This document shows positions 1 to 7,351 of a DNA stretch of 9,758 bases, piece after piece. Each line of letters opens with the position of its first letter. Within the stretch, counting starts at the first letter, position 1. Source of the stretch: an uncultured Bacteroidales bacterium. GTDB taxonomy: Bacteria; Bacteroidota; Bacteroidia; Bacteroidales; WCHB1-69. The translations under genes were made by a program, and so were the position numbers. Under the pieces are notes generated by a model. The model saw only the letters and a list, made by a program, of their open reading frames with translations, had not been told where the DNA came from and did not search any database. The DNA lies in contig CAMJPH010000083.1 of the NCBI GenBank assembly GCA_946407715.1, positions 1 to 9,758 of the forward strand. The letters are read 5' to 3'.

Positions 1-27
1 CCGCGAGTTCGAATCTCGCTCTCTCCG
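1..27 (+). tRNA. tRNA-Ser, 3' end only (5' part outside window)
   Basis: The T arm is readable: stem GCGAG (3-7), loop TTCGAAT (8-14) and stem CTCGC (15-19). It is followed by the 3' acceptor strand TCTCTCC (20-26) and a G discriminator at 27. This acceptor strand implies a 5' end of GGAGAGA. Together with a G discriminator that is typical of tRNA-Ser. No CCA is encoded, as is common for tRNAs in Bacteroidales. The anticodon lies outside the window, so the isoacceptor is unknown. Confidence 0.8.
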
Positions 28-29
28 CA
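3..29 (+). other. Probable attachment site (attL) in the tRNA 3' end
   Basis: A tyrosine recombinase gene begins about 150 bases after the tRNA 3' end and points away from it. This is the classic layout for phages and integrative elements that use the T arm and acceptor end of a tRNA gene as attB. The core is placed here by inference. I saw no second copy of the tRNA 3' end in the window, so the other end (attR) would lie beyond 9758. Confidence 0.5.
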
Positions 30-48
30 AAAGACCGAAACTCAATCA

Positions 49-84
49 GAATCAGCAATTTACGCAAGTAGATTGCTGATTTTT
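49..84 (+). terminator. Rho-independent terminator after tRNA-Ser
   Basis: ATCAGCAAT (51-59) and ATTGCTGAT (72-80) form a perfect 9-bp stem, extended by A50-T81 and weaker outer pairs. The loop is 12 bases and a short T run (80-84) follows. It lies about 22 bases past the tRNA and probably ends its transcription. It also separates the tRNA from the integrase. If the site lies within attL, the hairpin belongs to the element rather than to the host. Confidence 0.55.
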
Positions 85-95
85 GCGTTAAAACT

Positions 96-112
96 GAGAC
101 AGAAACGAGACA
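96..112 (+). repeat. Paired GAGACA direct repeats, possible integrase arm sites
   Basis: GAGACA occurs at 96-101 and again at 107-112. The 11-base period is about one helical turn. The pair lies between the tRNA end and the integrase start, where tyrosine recombinases of integrative elements often have arm-type binding sites. This is position and spacing only; there is no direct evidence of binding. Confidence 0.25.
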
Positions 113-175
113 AAGTGTATTTCTTTGGGATTTGTCAGATTATCACTGTGAATACCTGGCAAAACCCAAAAAAAA

Positions 176-1444
176 ATGTCATTGAATCACAACAGGTTAG
201 CAGTATCTTCCGAGTATTCCGCTGTCAACTACCTGCCGGCTACTCTGAAGACCAACAAGTCGGGATGGCTCATTGAGTACTATGTGGAGAATCCACAAAC
301 CCAAGAGCTTGCAAGAAAGAAAATCCGGCTTTCGCGGCTTATGAGCCGTTATTCCTCCAAAAGCGAGGCGAAGAAACACATCAACAACATCATCATTGCC
401 TTGAACATGAGGCTCTCCACTGGGTGGAACCCGTTCTTCCAGGGCGAGGATTCACGAATGTACACCCCTATCAAGGATGTGGCGGCGCGGTATATGGAGG
501 ATATAGAGAAGACACTCCGCCCTGCCACATACCGCACTTACAAGACCTTCATCAAGGTCTTCTGCGAATGGGTTGAGAAACAGCAGCCTAACATTTATTC
601 CTCCATGATTTCCCACACTATGATTGTGCGCTTCATGGATTACATCTATTACGAGCGAAAAGGAACGTCGGGAAACGAAATCACCGCCTCCGCTTACAAT
701 TCCTACATCAAGCAGGGCAGCGCGTTCTTCTCGTGGATGATGGACAAATGCTATTGCAAGGAGAACCACTTCCAAAAAATCAAGGCGAAAAAGGTAGAGG
801 ATAAAAAAAGAATCCTTATTCCCGAGGAGACCCGAGAAAAAATAAACGAATATTTGAAGGTCAAGAATCCGATGTATCTGATTATGCTCAAGTTGATATA
901 CTCGGGACTGATAAGACCTCACGAATTGCGGGGGCTAAAGGTCGAGAACTTGTCGTTTGCCGACATGCAGATAAGTATTCCCAAGAATGTTGCCAAGAAC
1001 GGTCACGAAAGGGTGGTGCCGCTGTCGAAGGAGATACTGCTTGACTTCCTGGACATCGGGGTGCAGAACGCGAAGATGTCGGACTACATCTTCGGCGAGC
1101 ATTTCAAGACCTGTTCCACCCGTATGGCTGATGCCACAATGCCGAAGCATTGGGTGAAGCTGCGCAAGGCGTTGAACCTGCCGAAAGAAATGCAACAGTA
1201 CTCCTTCCGCGACACGGGTATGACCGAAATGATAAAGAACGGGATAGACCCGTTGTCCGTCAAGCAGCTGGCCGACCACTCCTCCCTTGCGATGACCACC
1301 ATCTACACGAAGCATGTTGACCCGAACCTGCGTGATATTGTGATTTCCAAGACACCCAAATTTGCGAAAGACAAAGACGAAGCAAAACCCAAGCCGGATT
1401 CTATAGAGACATCCTCATCTTTGCAGCCTCCACTTCTGCAATGA
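176..1444 (+). CDS. Tyrosine recombinase (phage-type integrase)
   Basis: This 422-residue protein likely integrates and excises the element at the flanking tRNA-Ser. The N-terminal half (about 30-200) fits an arm-binding plus SAM-like core-binding region. The catalytic domain runs from about 215. Readable active-site residues are R247 in GLIRPHEL, K274 in AKNGHERVVPL, R345 in YSFRDTG, H368 in LADHSS and nucleophile Y377 in TTIYTKH. The usual first histidine of the HxxR box is a tyrosine here (Y342), so the pentad is non-standard. The ATG at 176 follows a long A run with no clear ribosome binding site, as is common in Bacteroidota. The last 15 codons overlap the 3' end of the convergent tail gene. 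The charged, proline-containing tail after about residue 395 is partly encoded antisense to that gene. The frame is complete and the gene could be active. Confidence 0.9.
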   Translation: MSLNHNRLAVSSEYSAVNYLPATLKTNKSGWLIEYYVENPQTQELARKKIRLSRLMSRYSSKSEAKKHINNIIIALNMRLSTGWNPFFQGEDSRMYTPIKDVAARYMEDIEKTLRPATYRTYKTFIKVFCEWVEKQQPNIYSSMISHTMIVRFMDYIYYERKGTSGNEITASAYNSYIKQGSAFFSWMMDKCYCKENHFQKIKAKKVEDKKRILIPEETREKINEYLKVKNPMYLIMLKLIYSGLIRPHELRGLKVENLSFADMQISIPKNVAKNGHERVVPLSKEILLDFLDIGVQNAKMSDYIFGEHFKTCSTRMADATMPKHWVKLRKALNLPKEMQQYSFRDTGMTEMIKNGIDPLSVKQLADHSSLAMTTIYTKHVDPNLRDIVISKTPKFAKDKDEAKPKPDSIETSSSLQPPLLQ

Positions 1445-3818
1445 CGGATTGCGCCCCTTCAGTGAACTGAAAGGTGATTTTAATGGGCAGGCTCTTCACT
1501 CCTGCGACCAGCAGCCAGCGGGTCTGGTTCTCCGCCCGCGCCTCCTGCGGCTTCAGCAGCAGCCAAAGGTTCAGGAACTCCGAAAGCGGCAGCAGGAAGC
1601 GGTACTTCACTTTCTCGTAGCCTGCGAGAAAGTCAAGCCACGGGCGCGCCCATTTCTCGCCCACGGAGTCCTCACCCTGCACGGTCAGCGAAACGCCGTC
1701 AAGGGGGTCGCCGTTGCGGTTGTAACGGGTCGGTTGCGCCGCCTCTATGAAGGGGTTGCCCGCCTGCAGGATAGCCAGCTGGCGTGCCCCTAAGTAGGTC
1801 TCCAGCACCATCGGGAAGTCCGTGTTTCCCGTGTCGAAGACAGGGCTGCAGCCCGCCTGCTCGATACGCATGACAAACTCCGGGTGTTCGGACTTGGAAT
1901 CCGTGATCTCCATCACGGGAATCTTCAGCGAGGGTGTTATGCTCTCTTCGCTTCCCTCCCCTGCCTTCAAAGTTTGATTTGCACCGCCCTGCGGGTTCCA
2001 GCGGAACACCCAGTTGGCGATGCTGTCCCCCTCTCGCTCCGCCTTTCGGTAGCGGTTCTCGTTCTCCACGAAGCAGACTTTTCCATAGTTGGCCGCTGCA
2101 TCTGGCAGCCAGTCCGCCGTAGGCACTGCGGGCAGCGTCTTGGTGCTGTCCGTTTCGTCCGTGGTCACGCCCTCCAGCTTGAAAACGTATTTCCGCTCAT
2201 CGGTCTTCTCTATGGCGGTCTCGCCGTCCACGGCGTATGCCGTGAGGTCGAGGCACTTGGACTTCTCCAAAATGTCGCGGACGAAGGCGAACTCCGCCCT
2301 CCTGGTCGTGGAGTCAAGGAAGAGGGCGAGGCCGAAGGTCTTGCACAGCGTGCCGATGAAGTCGGCGTTGGTCATGTCGGGGACGTGCTCGCCGTAGCGC
2401 AGTCTGTCGGCGAAGCAGTTATAGACCTTGCTGTACGAGGTCGCGTCAGCGGTTATCGGCACGCTCTCGAAGTCTTTGATCACCAGCCGCTGGCCGTAGC
2501 CGCCGACTTCCTCCATCATTCCCCTGCACTTGGCGAACATGAACATTTGGTTCGTGCTCATTCCGCTGACGGAAAAGTCGAAGGTGATTTCGTAGAAGCC
2601 CGCTCCGGCATAGCCGAAAGAGGATAGCTGGTGGGACTTATAAGTCTTCACATAATACGGCGTGTACCAGTGGCCGAACAGCGAGTCCATGTCGTCCCAA
2701 TTCCCGTAGAGGTTTGATGCCGTGGCCTGCGACGGAGTGTTAAGGTAGTAGCTCATCATGAACACCAGCGCCTCCTCGTAGTGCTTGGTCACGGTGCCGC
2801 CGTTCTCCTCCACCTGCACCGTCCCGTTCTGTATGACATTGGCGGGCAGGTATGTCCGAATCACCACATGGAAATGGTGGGTTCCGTTTGCCTTCGGCCA
2901 GAAAAGATACTGCTCGTTGCCGTTGGAGTCGGTGAACGGCTGCATCATGTGGGGTATTCCCGCAAACATGTGGTGGTAGTAATCCACGGAGGGCGTGATT
3001 CCGGCACTGAATCCGGCCTCGTTGTCGAACTGCGTGAGCAGGCCGTCCATGGCGCGGAGGCTCTGCGAATAGACCTTGGCGGTGCCTGTGTCCTGTAGGA
3101 AGCTGCCCTCCGCCCTGTAGCCGCCGTTGGACACCACCCTGTCAAGCAGCCATGTGAGCCGCAAGGCGGGGCAGAAAGCGAAGCTGTTGGGGTTGTCGGC
3201 AGAACGGTTGTTGAACACGCGCACGCCTCGGTTTCCTGGACGCTCCTCTATCACATCGCCGTTGCCGTTGAAGAACAAGCGGTTGATGTAGCAGCGGTCA
3301 AGCCCCACGTTGTCGTTGGTGTTCAGCGAGGCCTGTATGCCGCTGGCGTTGTCAGGGGCGTTGTCGTACTGCGTGAGGAACCAGCCGAAGTCGTTGTTCC
3401 CGCCGCCGTAGAAGGCCGTGTCGAGGAACAGCGGGAACTTGACCACGGAATCCGGATTGAGCGTTGACTTGAGGAACTCAAGCCACTTGGCATTATGTTC
3501 CGTGGCGTTGCGGCTGATGATGATGTCCTCCGCGTAGTCGTTCTCGCACAGCTTCCTGTCAGCGAAACCCTCCGGCCAAGGGTTGATGACCAGCCCGCAG
3601 GAGTACGTGGCCTGTGTCGCCTTTTGGATATAGAGGTCGCCGCGGGCAATCTCCACGCCTCCGGCCTTGACGGTGCAGGCGTACTTCTTCAGCCGCTGCG
3701 CATAGGCGAAGCGGGCGTGGCGGAACACCATGTCGTTGCAGGCGGCTGGCACATCGAAGGTGAACATGATGTCTCCTTCAACGCCGTCCGTTGAGAAGAC
3801 ACCGCTGTTCACCTCCAT
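1401..3818 (-). CDS. Large phage tail / baseplate-type structural protein, N-terminus probably truncated
   Basis: This 805-residue GC-rich protein is read from an ATG at 3818. It resembles the large tail proteins encoded just downstream of the tape measure gene in Bacteroidales phages. The N-terminal part has their character: VNSGVFSTDGVEGDIMFTF, then a stretch on imported values and directions (about 45-80). A conserved-looking segment NADFIGTLCKTFGLALFLD occurs in the second half. No transmembrane segment or enzymatic motif is visible. The frame stays open for 12 codons upstream of the ATG to a TGA at 3855-3857, and the text there (HIARGTSLQ) reads like protein. The true start has therefore probably been lost at the cargo junction. 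The family assignment is from memory of such proteins, not a search. It is transcribed toward the integrase, and their 3' ends overlap by 44 bases. Confidence 0.6.
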   Translation of the reverse strand: MEVNSGVFSTDGVEGDIMFTFDVPAACNDMVFRHARFAYAQRLKKYACTVKAGGVEIARGDLYIQKATQATYSCGLVINPWPEGFADRKLCENDYAEDIIISRNATEHNAKWLEFLKSTLNPDSVVKFPLFLDTAFYGGGNNDFGWFLTQYDNAPDNASGIQASLNTNDNVGLDRCYINRLFFNGNGDVIEERPGNRGVRVFNNRSADNPNSFAFCPALRLTWLLDRVVSNGGYRAEGSFLQDTGTAKVYSQSLRAMDGLLTQFDNEAGFSAGITPSVDYYHHMFAGIPHMMQPFTDSNGNEQYLFWPKANGTHHFHVVIRTYLPANVIQNGTVQVEENGGTVTKHYEEALVFMMSYYLNTPSQATASNLYGNWDDMDSLFGHWYTPYYVKTYKSHQLSSFGYAGAGFYEITFDFSVSGMSTNQMFMFAKCRGMMEEVGGYGQRLVIKDFESVPITADATSYSKVYNCFADRLRYGEHVPDMTNADFIGTLCKTFGLALFLDSTTRRAEFAFVRDILEKSKCLDLTAYAVDGETAIEKTDERKYVFKLEGVTTDETDSTKTLPAVPTADWLPDAAANYGKVCFVENENRYRKAEREGDSIANWVFRWNPQGGANQTLKAGEGSEESITPSLKIPVMEITDSKSEHPEFVMRIEQAGCSPVFDTGNTDFPMVLETYLGARQLAILQAGNPFIEAAQPTRYNRNGDPLDGVSLTVQGEDSVGEKWARPWLDFLAGYEKVKYRFLLPLSEFLNLWLLLKPQEARAENQTRWLLVAGVKSLPIKITFQFTEGAQSVIAEVEAAKMRMSL

Positions 3819-4006
3819 CTGCAGGGAAGTCCCCCTTGCGATGTGCAGCAGTGCTCATTGAATACAACGGTGTTGGTAATGTTCGCCTTAGGTTTTAACA
3901 ACAGGCATCGTTTCAAGTTGCAAATCGTGTAACAGATCAAAAAAAAATTGTCCATGTGATTTTTTCGGCATTGTTGCGTTTAATAATAGTAAAGAAGTGA
4001 TTCTAT
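3819..4006 (+). promoter_or_regulatory. Leader of the sigma-factor operon and left cargo junction
   Basis: Base composition changes from GC-rich phage sequence to AT-rich sequence between about 3855 and 3900. This marks the left edge of the cargo insert. An A9 run (about 3939-3947) is followed by a T-rich stretch and then TTGCGTTTAATAATAG before the sigma-factor ATG. I found no TAnnTTTG box here. The promoter may be of an ECF type recognised by the operon's own sigma factor, but that is inference. AAGAAG about 10 bases before the ATG may serve as a weak ribosome binding site. Confidence 0.3.
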
Positions 4007-4489
4007 ATGGAAAGAGAATTTATTGCATTGATCAAACGTCATGAAGCAACGATTTATAAAGTTTGTTGGATGTTTGCACATAACGACAAAGAGATTGTAT
4101 GCGATTTGTATCAAGAAATAGTACTTCATTTGTGGAAAGGGTACAGTACCACTTATCATTCTGAAAACAAAGATAATAGTTGGATATTCAGAATATCATT
4201 GAACACGGCTATTTCATATCAAAGGTACGAGAAAAAACATGTTTCCCTTTTGGATATAAATATGTTTGACGAACAACTCGCAGAAACAGAGTCGGACAAG
4301 GATGTAGAACAATTATACAGTTTAATTGAGCAACTGAACGATGTCGAAAAAGCTGTGGTTTATTTGTATTTGGAAAAAAAAAGCCACGAGGAAATTTCCA
4401 AAATAATTGGAATTACAGTGTCGAATGTAGGGACGAGACTTCAACGTATCAAACAAAAACTAAAAATATTAAACAAACAAAACAAATAA
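4007..4489 (+). CDS. ECF-type RNA polymerase sigma factor (sigma-70 family)
   Basis: The 160-residue length fits an ECF sigma factor with only regions 2 and 4. Region 2 spans about residues 5-76. It includes the core-binding helix DLYQEIVLHLWKGY (33-46) and the -10-reading segment with NSWIFRISLNTAISYQR (57-73). Region 4 spans about 104-153, with a helix-turn-helix around SHEEISKIIGITVSNVGTR (126-144). The gene is AT-rich and lies opposite in strand to the flanking phage genes. The next gene starts 15 bases after its stop and encodes a membrane protein, the usual position for a cognate anti-sigma factor or regulator. It probably directs RNA polymerase to this operon's own promoter and possibly to host genes. 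The targets cannot be told from the window. Confidence 0.85.
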   Translation: MEREFIALIKRHEATIYKVCWMFAHNDKEIVCDLYQEIVLHLWKGYSTTYHSENKDNSWIFRISLNTAISYQRYEKKHVSLLDINMFDEQLAETESDKDVEQLYSLIEQLNDVEKAVVYLYLEKKSHEEISKIIGITVSNVGTRLQRIKQKLKILNKQNK

Positions 4490-4504
4490 TTTTTTTTAAT
4501 TACT

Positions 4505-5119
4505 ATGGAAGAAAGTAAAAAGAACATAGACATTGAATATTTAGAAATGGTTTGGGAAAAACAAGACAAAGAATTGTCACAGCTTTTCATTTTACAAGAA
4601 AAAGCTGTGAAAGAACTCATTGACAGTAGGAAAGTGACTTATTGCGAAAAAATGCTAAGAAACAAATCATTTATGCTCTTGTTCTGCGGAATAGTTCTTG
4701 TTTATTTGATAGCTAATATTCAATTGTTTGTCGCAGAAAGCAAATATTTGATACCCTTTATTGTGCTTGTTGTCTTGTTCTTAATCAGTATAATGTGGTA
4801 TTTAAAGAGCATCGCTATTTTGAGAATTGTAAACAAACCGACATCAAGCACTATAGATGTTGCATCTGCGGTACAAAAATTAAAGAAAAGAGAATTACTT
4901 GAAATGATACTATCCTTTGTAGTTGCTTTGCCTCTGTTGGTTGGTTGTCTTCCTCCTATAACATCAAAAATTTTCAATCGATTAGATTTTTACACACATA
5001 TTTCATCTTACCTTCCTGTAATGGTTGTCGGCATCGTGCTATCCATTATTGTTGGTTTGATTTATTATTATCTAAATTCACAAAGAATCAAGATGATTTG
5101 GAATGAAGAATGCGAATAA
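4505..5119 (+). CDS. Four-helix membrane protein, possible anti-sigma regulator
   Basis: This 204-residue protein has a soluble charged N-terminus (1-54) and four predicted membrane segments at about 55-76, 80-100, 131-150 and 168-190. A lysine-rich loop (KKRE) lies between the second and third. I do not recognise a named family. Its place directly after the sigma-factor gene, with a 15-base gap on the same strand, suggests they are translated from one transcript. The N-terminal helical region is where a sigma-binding segment would be expected. It has no zinc-binding HxxxCxxC motif, so it is not a ZAS-type anti-sigma factor. The role is inferred from context only. Confidence 0.65.
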   Translation: MEESKKNIDIEYLEMVWEKQDKELSQLFILQEKAVKELIDSRKVTYCEKMLRNKSFMLLFCGIVLVYLIANIQLFVAESKYLIPFIVLVVLFLISIMWYLKSIAILRIVNKPTSSTIDVASAVQKLKKRELLEMILSFVVALPLLVGCLPPITSKIFNRLDFYTHISSYLPVMVVGIVLSIIVGLIYYYLNSQRIKMIWNEECE

Positions 5120-5152
5120 ACATATCGTCAAAATCCACACATTATTTTCCTT

Positions 5153-6319
5153 ATGCTGAAAAATGATCTTTTTTCAAGCTATGCAAAGGCATTTATATGC
5201 TTTTGCATAGCTTTTTTTGCATTTTTCTCTCTCCTCACGCAATCAACGTCATGTTCCCGAAAACAGCTGACATTGCATTGCATTGACACACTGTCTATTT
5301 CCCACGATATCGGGATGGTTCGTTCTTATTATTCCCCCGTTGAAAACGCAATTCTTAACACTTACTATTATACAACTGATGACGGATATGCCGTTTTGAA
5401 TTACTGCAAAGAATCCATTTACCCTATCAAACAATTTATGCATAAAAATTACATACAAAACTGCATCGTAGAGAACGACTCATGCCTTATCATTCAATTT
5501 TCAGCAGACAGTTTTTTGCTCAGAGTCGACAACAATGGCTTTGTGAAAGATACGATAACTCTCAATATGAGATATGAAAACGAGGAAAAGTATATTATGA
5601 CAACAATTATGGAACATTACTATGTACCCTCAAAGGGAGATTCTGGTATGTTATTTTGTAATTGTTTTCTTCCCAGCGAAACAGATTTTCTGCTTAACTA
5701 CAGTTCCCGGAAAAGCATGTTTTCGAAACCTGTTTTTGATCAGCTTATTGTCGAAAAAAGTCGAGTTGAACACACAGAAAGAGGAATAGGGAGATTCCCG
5801 AATGCACATTCGCAAAAGGACACGGTCAGATATTACTATAAAGGTATGTCAACAATGAATAAAGACACTGACATTGTGAAAATATATGCATTTGTCGACT
5901 CGGTCTTCATAATACATCGCGACGGCGCCCAAGAACGCCACTTTTTTCGCAGCAAATATCAAAAACACGAAAATGAGATGCTTACCGTCTCTGTATATGA
6001 CTATGTGGGATTAGAAAATTTTATCTGTTCTCAGACAACTTATGAAGGAATATTATATGATCCATATAGGAACTATTATTACGTTGTTGTGACAAGACCT
6101 ATGAACCCCGAAAACGATGATGGTACCAGAAAGAATTTAATTGAGAGGCCGTGGTCTTTGATTGTTTTAGACAGTGATTTTCGGAAACTTACTGAAATAG
6201 ACATGCCCGAACATTTTGTGCCGTATGATTGTATGGTGACTTCCGAAGGACTTGCTGTCATGGACTATTCGTTAACAGAAAAGAACAAAAATGTTTATGT
6301 AATATGCGATATTTATTAA
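5153..6319 (+). CDS. DUF4221-like beta-propeller lipoprotein
   Basis: This 388-residue exported protein begins with a hydrophobic signal sequence (about 11-29) and a cysteine at 34 after QSTS. That is a loose lipobox, so lipidation is likely but not certain. The body is rich in short beta strands separated by DN/DG turns. The C-terminal segment (ILYDPYRNYYYVVVTR, then RPWSLIVLDSDFRKL) matches my memory of DUF4221 proteins. These are Bacteroidota cell-surface propellers of unknown function, often in small operons with sigma factors and thiol-bearing lipoproteins. The gene starts 33 bases after the membrane-protein gene. Its first codons encode the signal peptide and also form a strong terminator hairpin (5176-5218), so expression may depend on readthrough. 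The following gene overlaps its end by 16 bases. Confidence 0.6.
   Translation: MLKNDLFSSYAKAFICFCIAFFAFFSLLTQSTSCSRKQLTLHCIDTLSISHDIGMVRSYYSPVENAILNTYYYTTDDGYAVLNYCKESIYPIKQFMHKNYIQNCIVENDSCLIIQFSADSFLLRVDNNGFVKDTITLNMRYENEEKYIMTTIMEHYYVPSKGDSGMLFCNCFLPSETDFLLNYSSRKSMFSKPVFDQLIVEKSRVEHTERGIGRFPNAHSQKDTVRYYYKGMSTMNKDTDIVKIYAFVDSVFIIHRDGAQERHFFRSKYQKHENEMLTVSVYDYVGLENFICSQTTYEGILYDPYRNYYYVVVTRPMNPENDDGTRKNLIERPWSLIVLDSDFRKLTEIDMPEHFVPYDCMVTSEGLAVMDYSLTEKNKNVYVICDIY
5176..5218 (+). terminator. Strong rho-independent-type hairpin inside the signal-peptide coding region
   Basis: AAGCTATGCAAA (5176-5187) pairs perfectly with TTTGCATAGCTT (5202-5213). The stem continues through a G-T pair and GCAT/ATGC to a TTAT loop, giving about 17 bp. 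A run of seven Ts (5212-5218) follows. By form this is an excellent terminator for rightward transcription. It begins 24 bases after the start codon of the propeller gene, so it would separate the regulatory pair (sigma factor, membrane protein) from the lipoprotein pair unless it is read through. Confidence 0.7.
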
Positions 6320-6831
6320 AAGCAAAAGCAGGTGCGAAGTTGATATTGCTGATGATATTAACCATGTTTTCGTGTAATAACAAGCATCCTTCTTCATTAA
6401 TAACTTATCCGGAAAAGAAATCTTTACAAGAAACTGACCTACAGAAACGAAGTCGTTTCTTCAATGAGTATATGGAAGAGATATTCCCTTCCTATGAACT
6501 TAAAAATGGCGAATACCTGTTCATCCTGCCTGACGGCTGTACAAACTGCACAAAATCAACATGTTCTTTTCTCAACCTTCACCCCGATAACGTAAGAGGA
6601 AAATATAATGCTATCCTGATTTCTCAATCAACATTGGAAAAATTTCCCGAGAAAATTTCATCCCTCGACACAAATCTTTTGATTGACTCCACAAACAAAC
6701 TCGACAAAATGGCTTTTGGTATTGCAGGTATAGCAGTCATGAAAATCAAAGATAATCAGATTGTTGATAAAAAGAGTATGACAGCTGAGGATTTCCAAAA
6801 GAATCCTGCGGAGTTTTTCAGACCGATGTAA
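6304..6831 (+). CDS. Small thioredoxin-like lipoprotein with CxxC motif
   Basis: I chose the ATG at 6304, giving 175 residues, over a longer frame starting at 6229. From 6304 the protein starts with a classical lipoprotein signal: basic MRYLLKAKAGAK, then hydrophobic LILLMILT, then lipobox MFSC (C24). A strand YLFILPDG precedes CTNC (C79, C82) and another cysteine at C87. Later come a strand NAILIS and a segment FGIAGIAVMKIKDNQIVDKK. This order fits a thioredoxin-like fold, with CxxC after the first core strand and a late beta hairpin. A disulfide-exchange or metal-binding role in the periplasm is possible but unproven. It overlaps the propeller gene by 16 bases, so the two are probably co-translated. 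Its 3' end overlaps the truncated end of the tape measure fragment by 14 bases. Confidence 0.65.
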   Translation: MRYLLKAKAGAKLILLMILTMFSCNNKHPSSLITYPEKKSLQETDLQKRSRFFNEYMEEIFPSYELKNGEYLFILPDGCTNCTKSTCSFLNLHPDNVRGKYNAILISQSTLEKFPEKISSLDTNLLIDSTNKLDKMAFGIAGIAVMKIKDNQIVDKKSMTAEDFQKNPAEFFRPM

Positions 6832-7280
6832 ACCCATTCCCAATACTTCGCCGCTCTTGGCTCTCGAACTCTATCTGGAGTTCGCGGCTGATGACCGCCT
6901 GTCTGTTCTTCGGGTCGCTCATGTATTGGCGCAGGGCGGTCAGCTCCTCCAGCATCCGCTCCATCGTGCCGCTGTCGGTAGGTGCGGCCTGGTGGTAGTG
7001 GTTGCTGGTGACGGCTCTCTCTGTTCTTTCGGGGGCAAATGTACGGCTTATGGAGGTGGCGGTTTGGGACACTGTGCGGCTGTCGGGAACAGCCATCTCA
7101 AGGTTGTGCAAGGGGGCTTTGTTGCCCTTGCGGTATTCCTCCAACGCTTCGATGACGGGCTTCGTCTCGGGGTCGCTGACCAGCTCGTTTGGGGCTATCC
7201 ACTCCCTGCCGCGCTCTCCGGCCACGATGTTCTTCTCTTTCTCCACATAACCGCCCTTGGCGTAGGGTTCCGGCTGCGAA
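6818..7280 (-). pseudogene. Phage tail tape measure protein, C-terminal fragment
   Basis: About 153 residues remain. The segment GGYVEKEKNIVAGERGREWI followed by APNELVSDPETKPVIEALEE is the kind of Gly-rich, GERGREW-containing region found near the C-terminus of Bacteroidales tape measure proteins. A helical stretch (MERMLEELTALRQYM) follows. There is no proper start codon. Its upstream end is the inverted repeat of the small element at 7281, and a TTG inside that repeat is the only initiator in frame. Its downstream end (SIGNGFTSV) runs into AT-rich cargo sequence and stops inside the lipoprotein gene, so the natural C-terminus is probably also missing. It lies in the same reading frame as the other downstream fragments. 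Confidence 0.65.
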
Positions 7281-7315
7281 TTCAATTAGGAATGAGGAGT
7301 TAGCAATTAGGAGTT
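7281..7315 (+). repeat. Left inverted repeat of mini-element 1
   Basis: These 35 bases consist of degenerate heptads: CAATTAG, GAATGAG, GAGTTAG, CAATTAG, GAGTT. They match the reverse complement of the right end (7721-7755) at 31 of 35 positions. Transcription through the element would give a long RNA stem enclosing the gene. Confidence 0.85.
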
Positions 7316-7326
7316 AAAAAAAATCG

Positions 7327-7334
7327 TACTTTTG
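7327..7334 (+). promoter_or_regulatory. Bacteroidota -7 box (TACTTTTG) of mini-element 1
   Basis: TACTTTTG is an exact match to the Bacteroidota primary sigma factor -7 consensus TAnnTTTG. It lies 18 bases before the ATG of the IVP gene and just inside the left repeat. The leader would be only about 10 bases. No clear -33 TTTG is present. An A-rich run (7316-7323) lies upstream. The equivalent box exists at the same place in mini-element 2. Confidence 0.65.
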
Positions 7335-7351
7335 CAGGAAATTTTTGAACC

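Noticed and set aside
452..1315. Leftward open frames antisense to the integrase
   Set aside because: They are covered by a well-supported integrase, and no family features are visible.
1884..2627. Long rightward open frame of 247 codons
   Set aside because: It is antisense to the tail gene in GC-rich DNA, with low-complexity Val/Gly/Arg-rich text and no start signal. It is a shadow.
3855..3864. ATTGAATA shared by the left cargo junction and the right edge of mini-element 2 (8400-8406), as a possible element relic
   Set aside because: Only about eight AT-rich bases match, with no CCTAATT heptad beside them at 3857. Chance is a sufficient explanation.
6229..6303. Longer start for the small lipoprotein gene
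   Set aside because: It would bury the lipoprotein signal 25 residues inside the protein. The ATG at 6304 puts the signal at the N-terminus.
7281..7315. Heptad repeats as a CRISPR or telomere-like array
   Set aside because: The units are only 7 bases, degenerate, without spacers, and occur as inverted copies at element ends.
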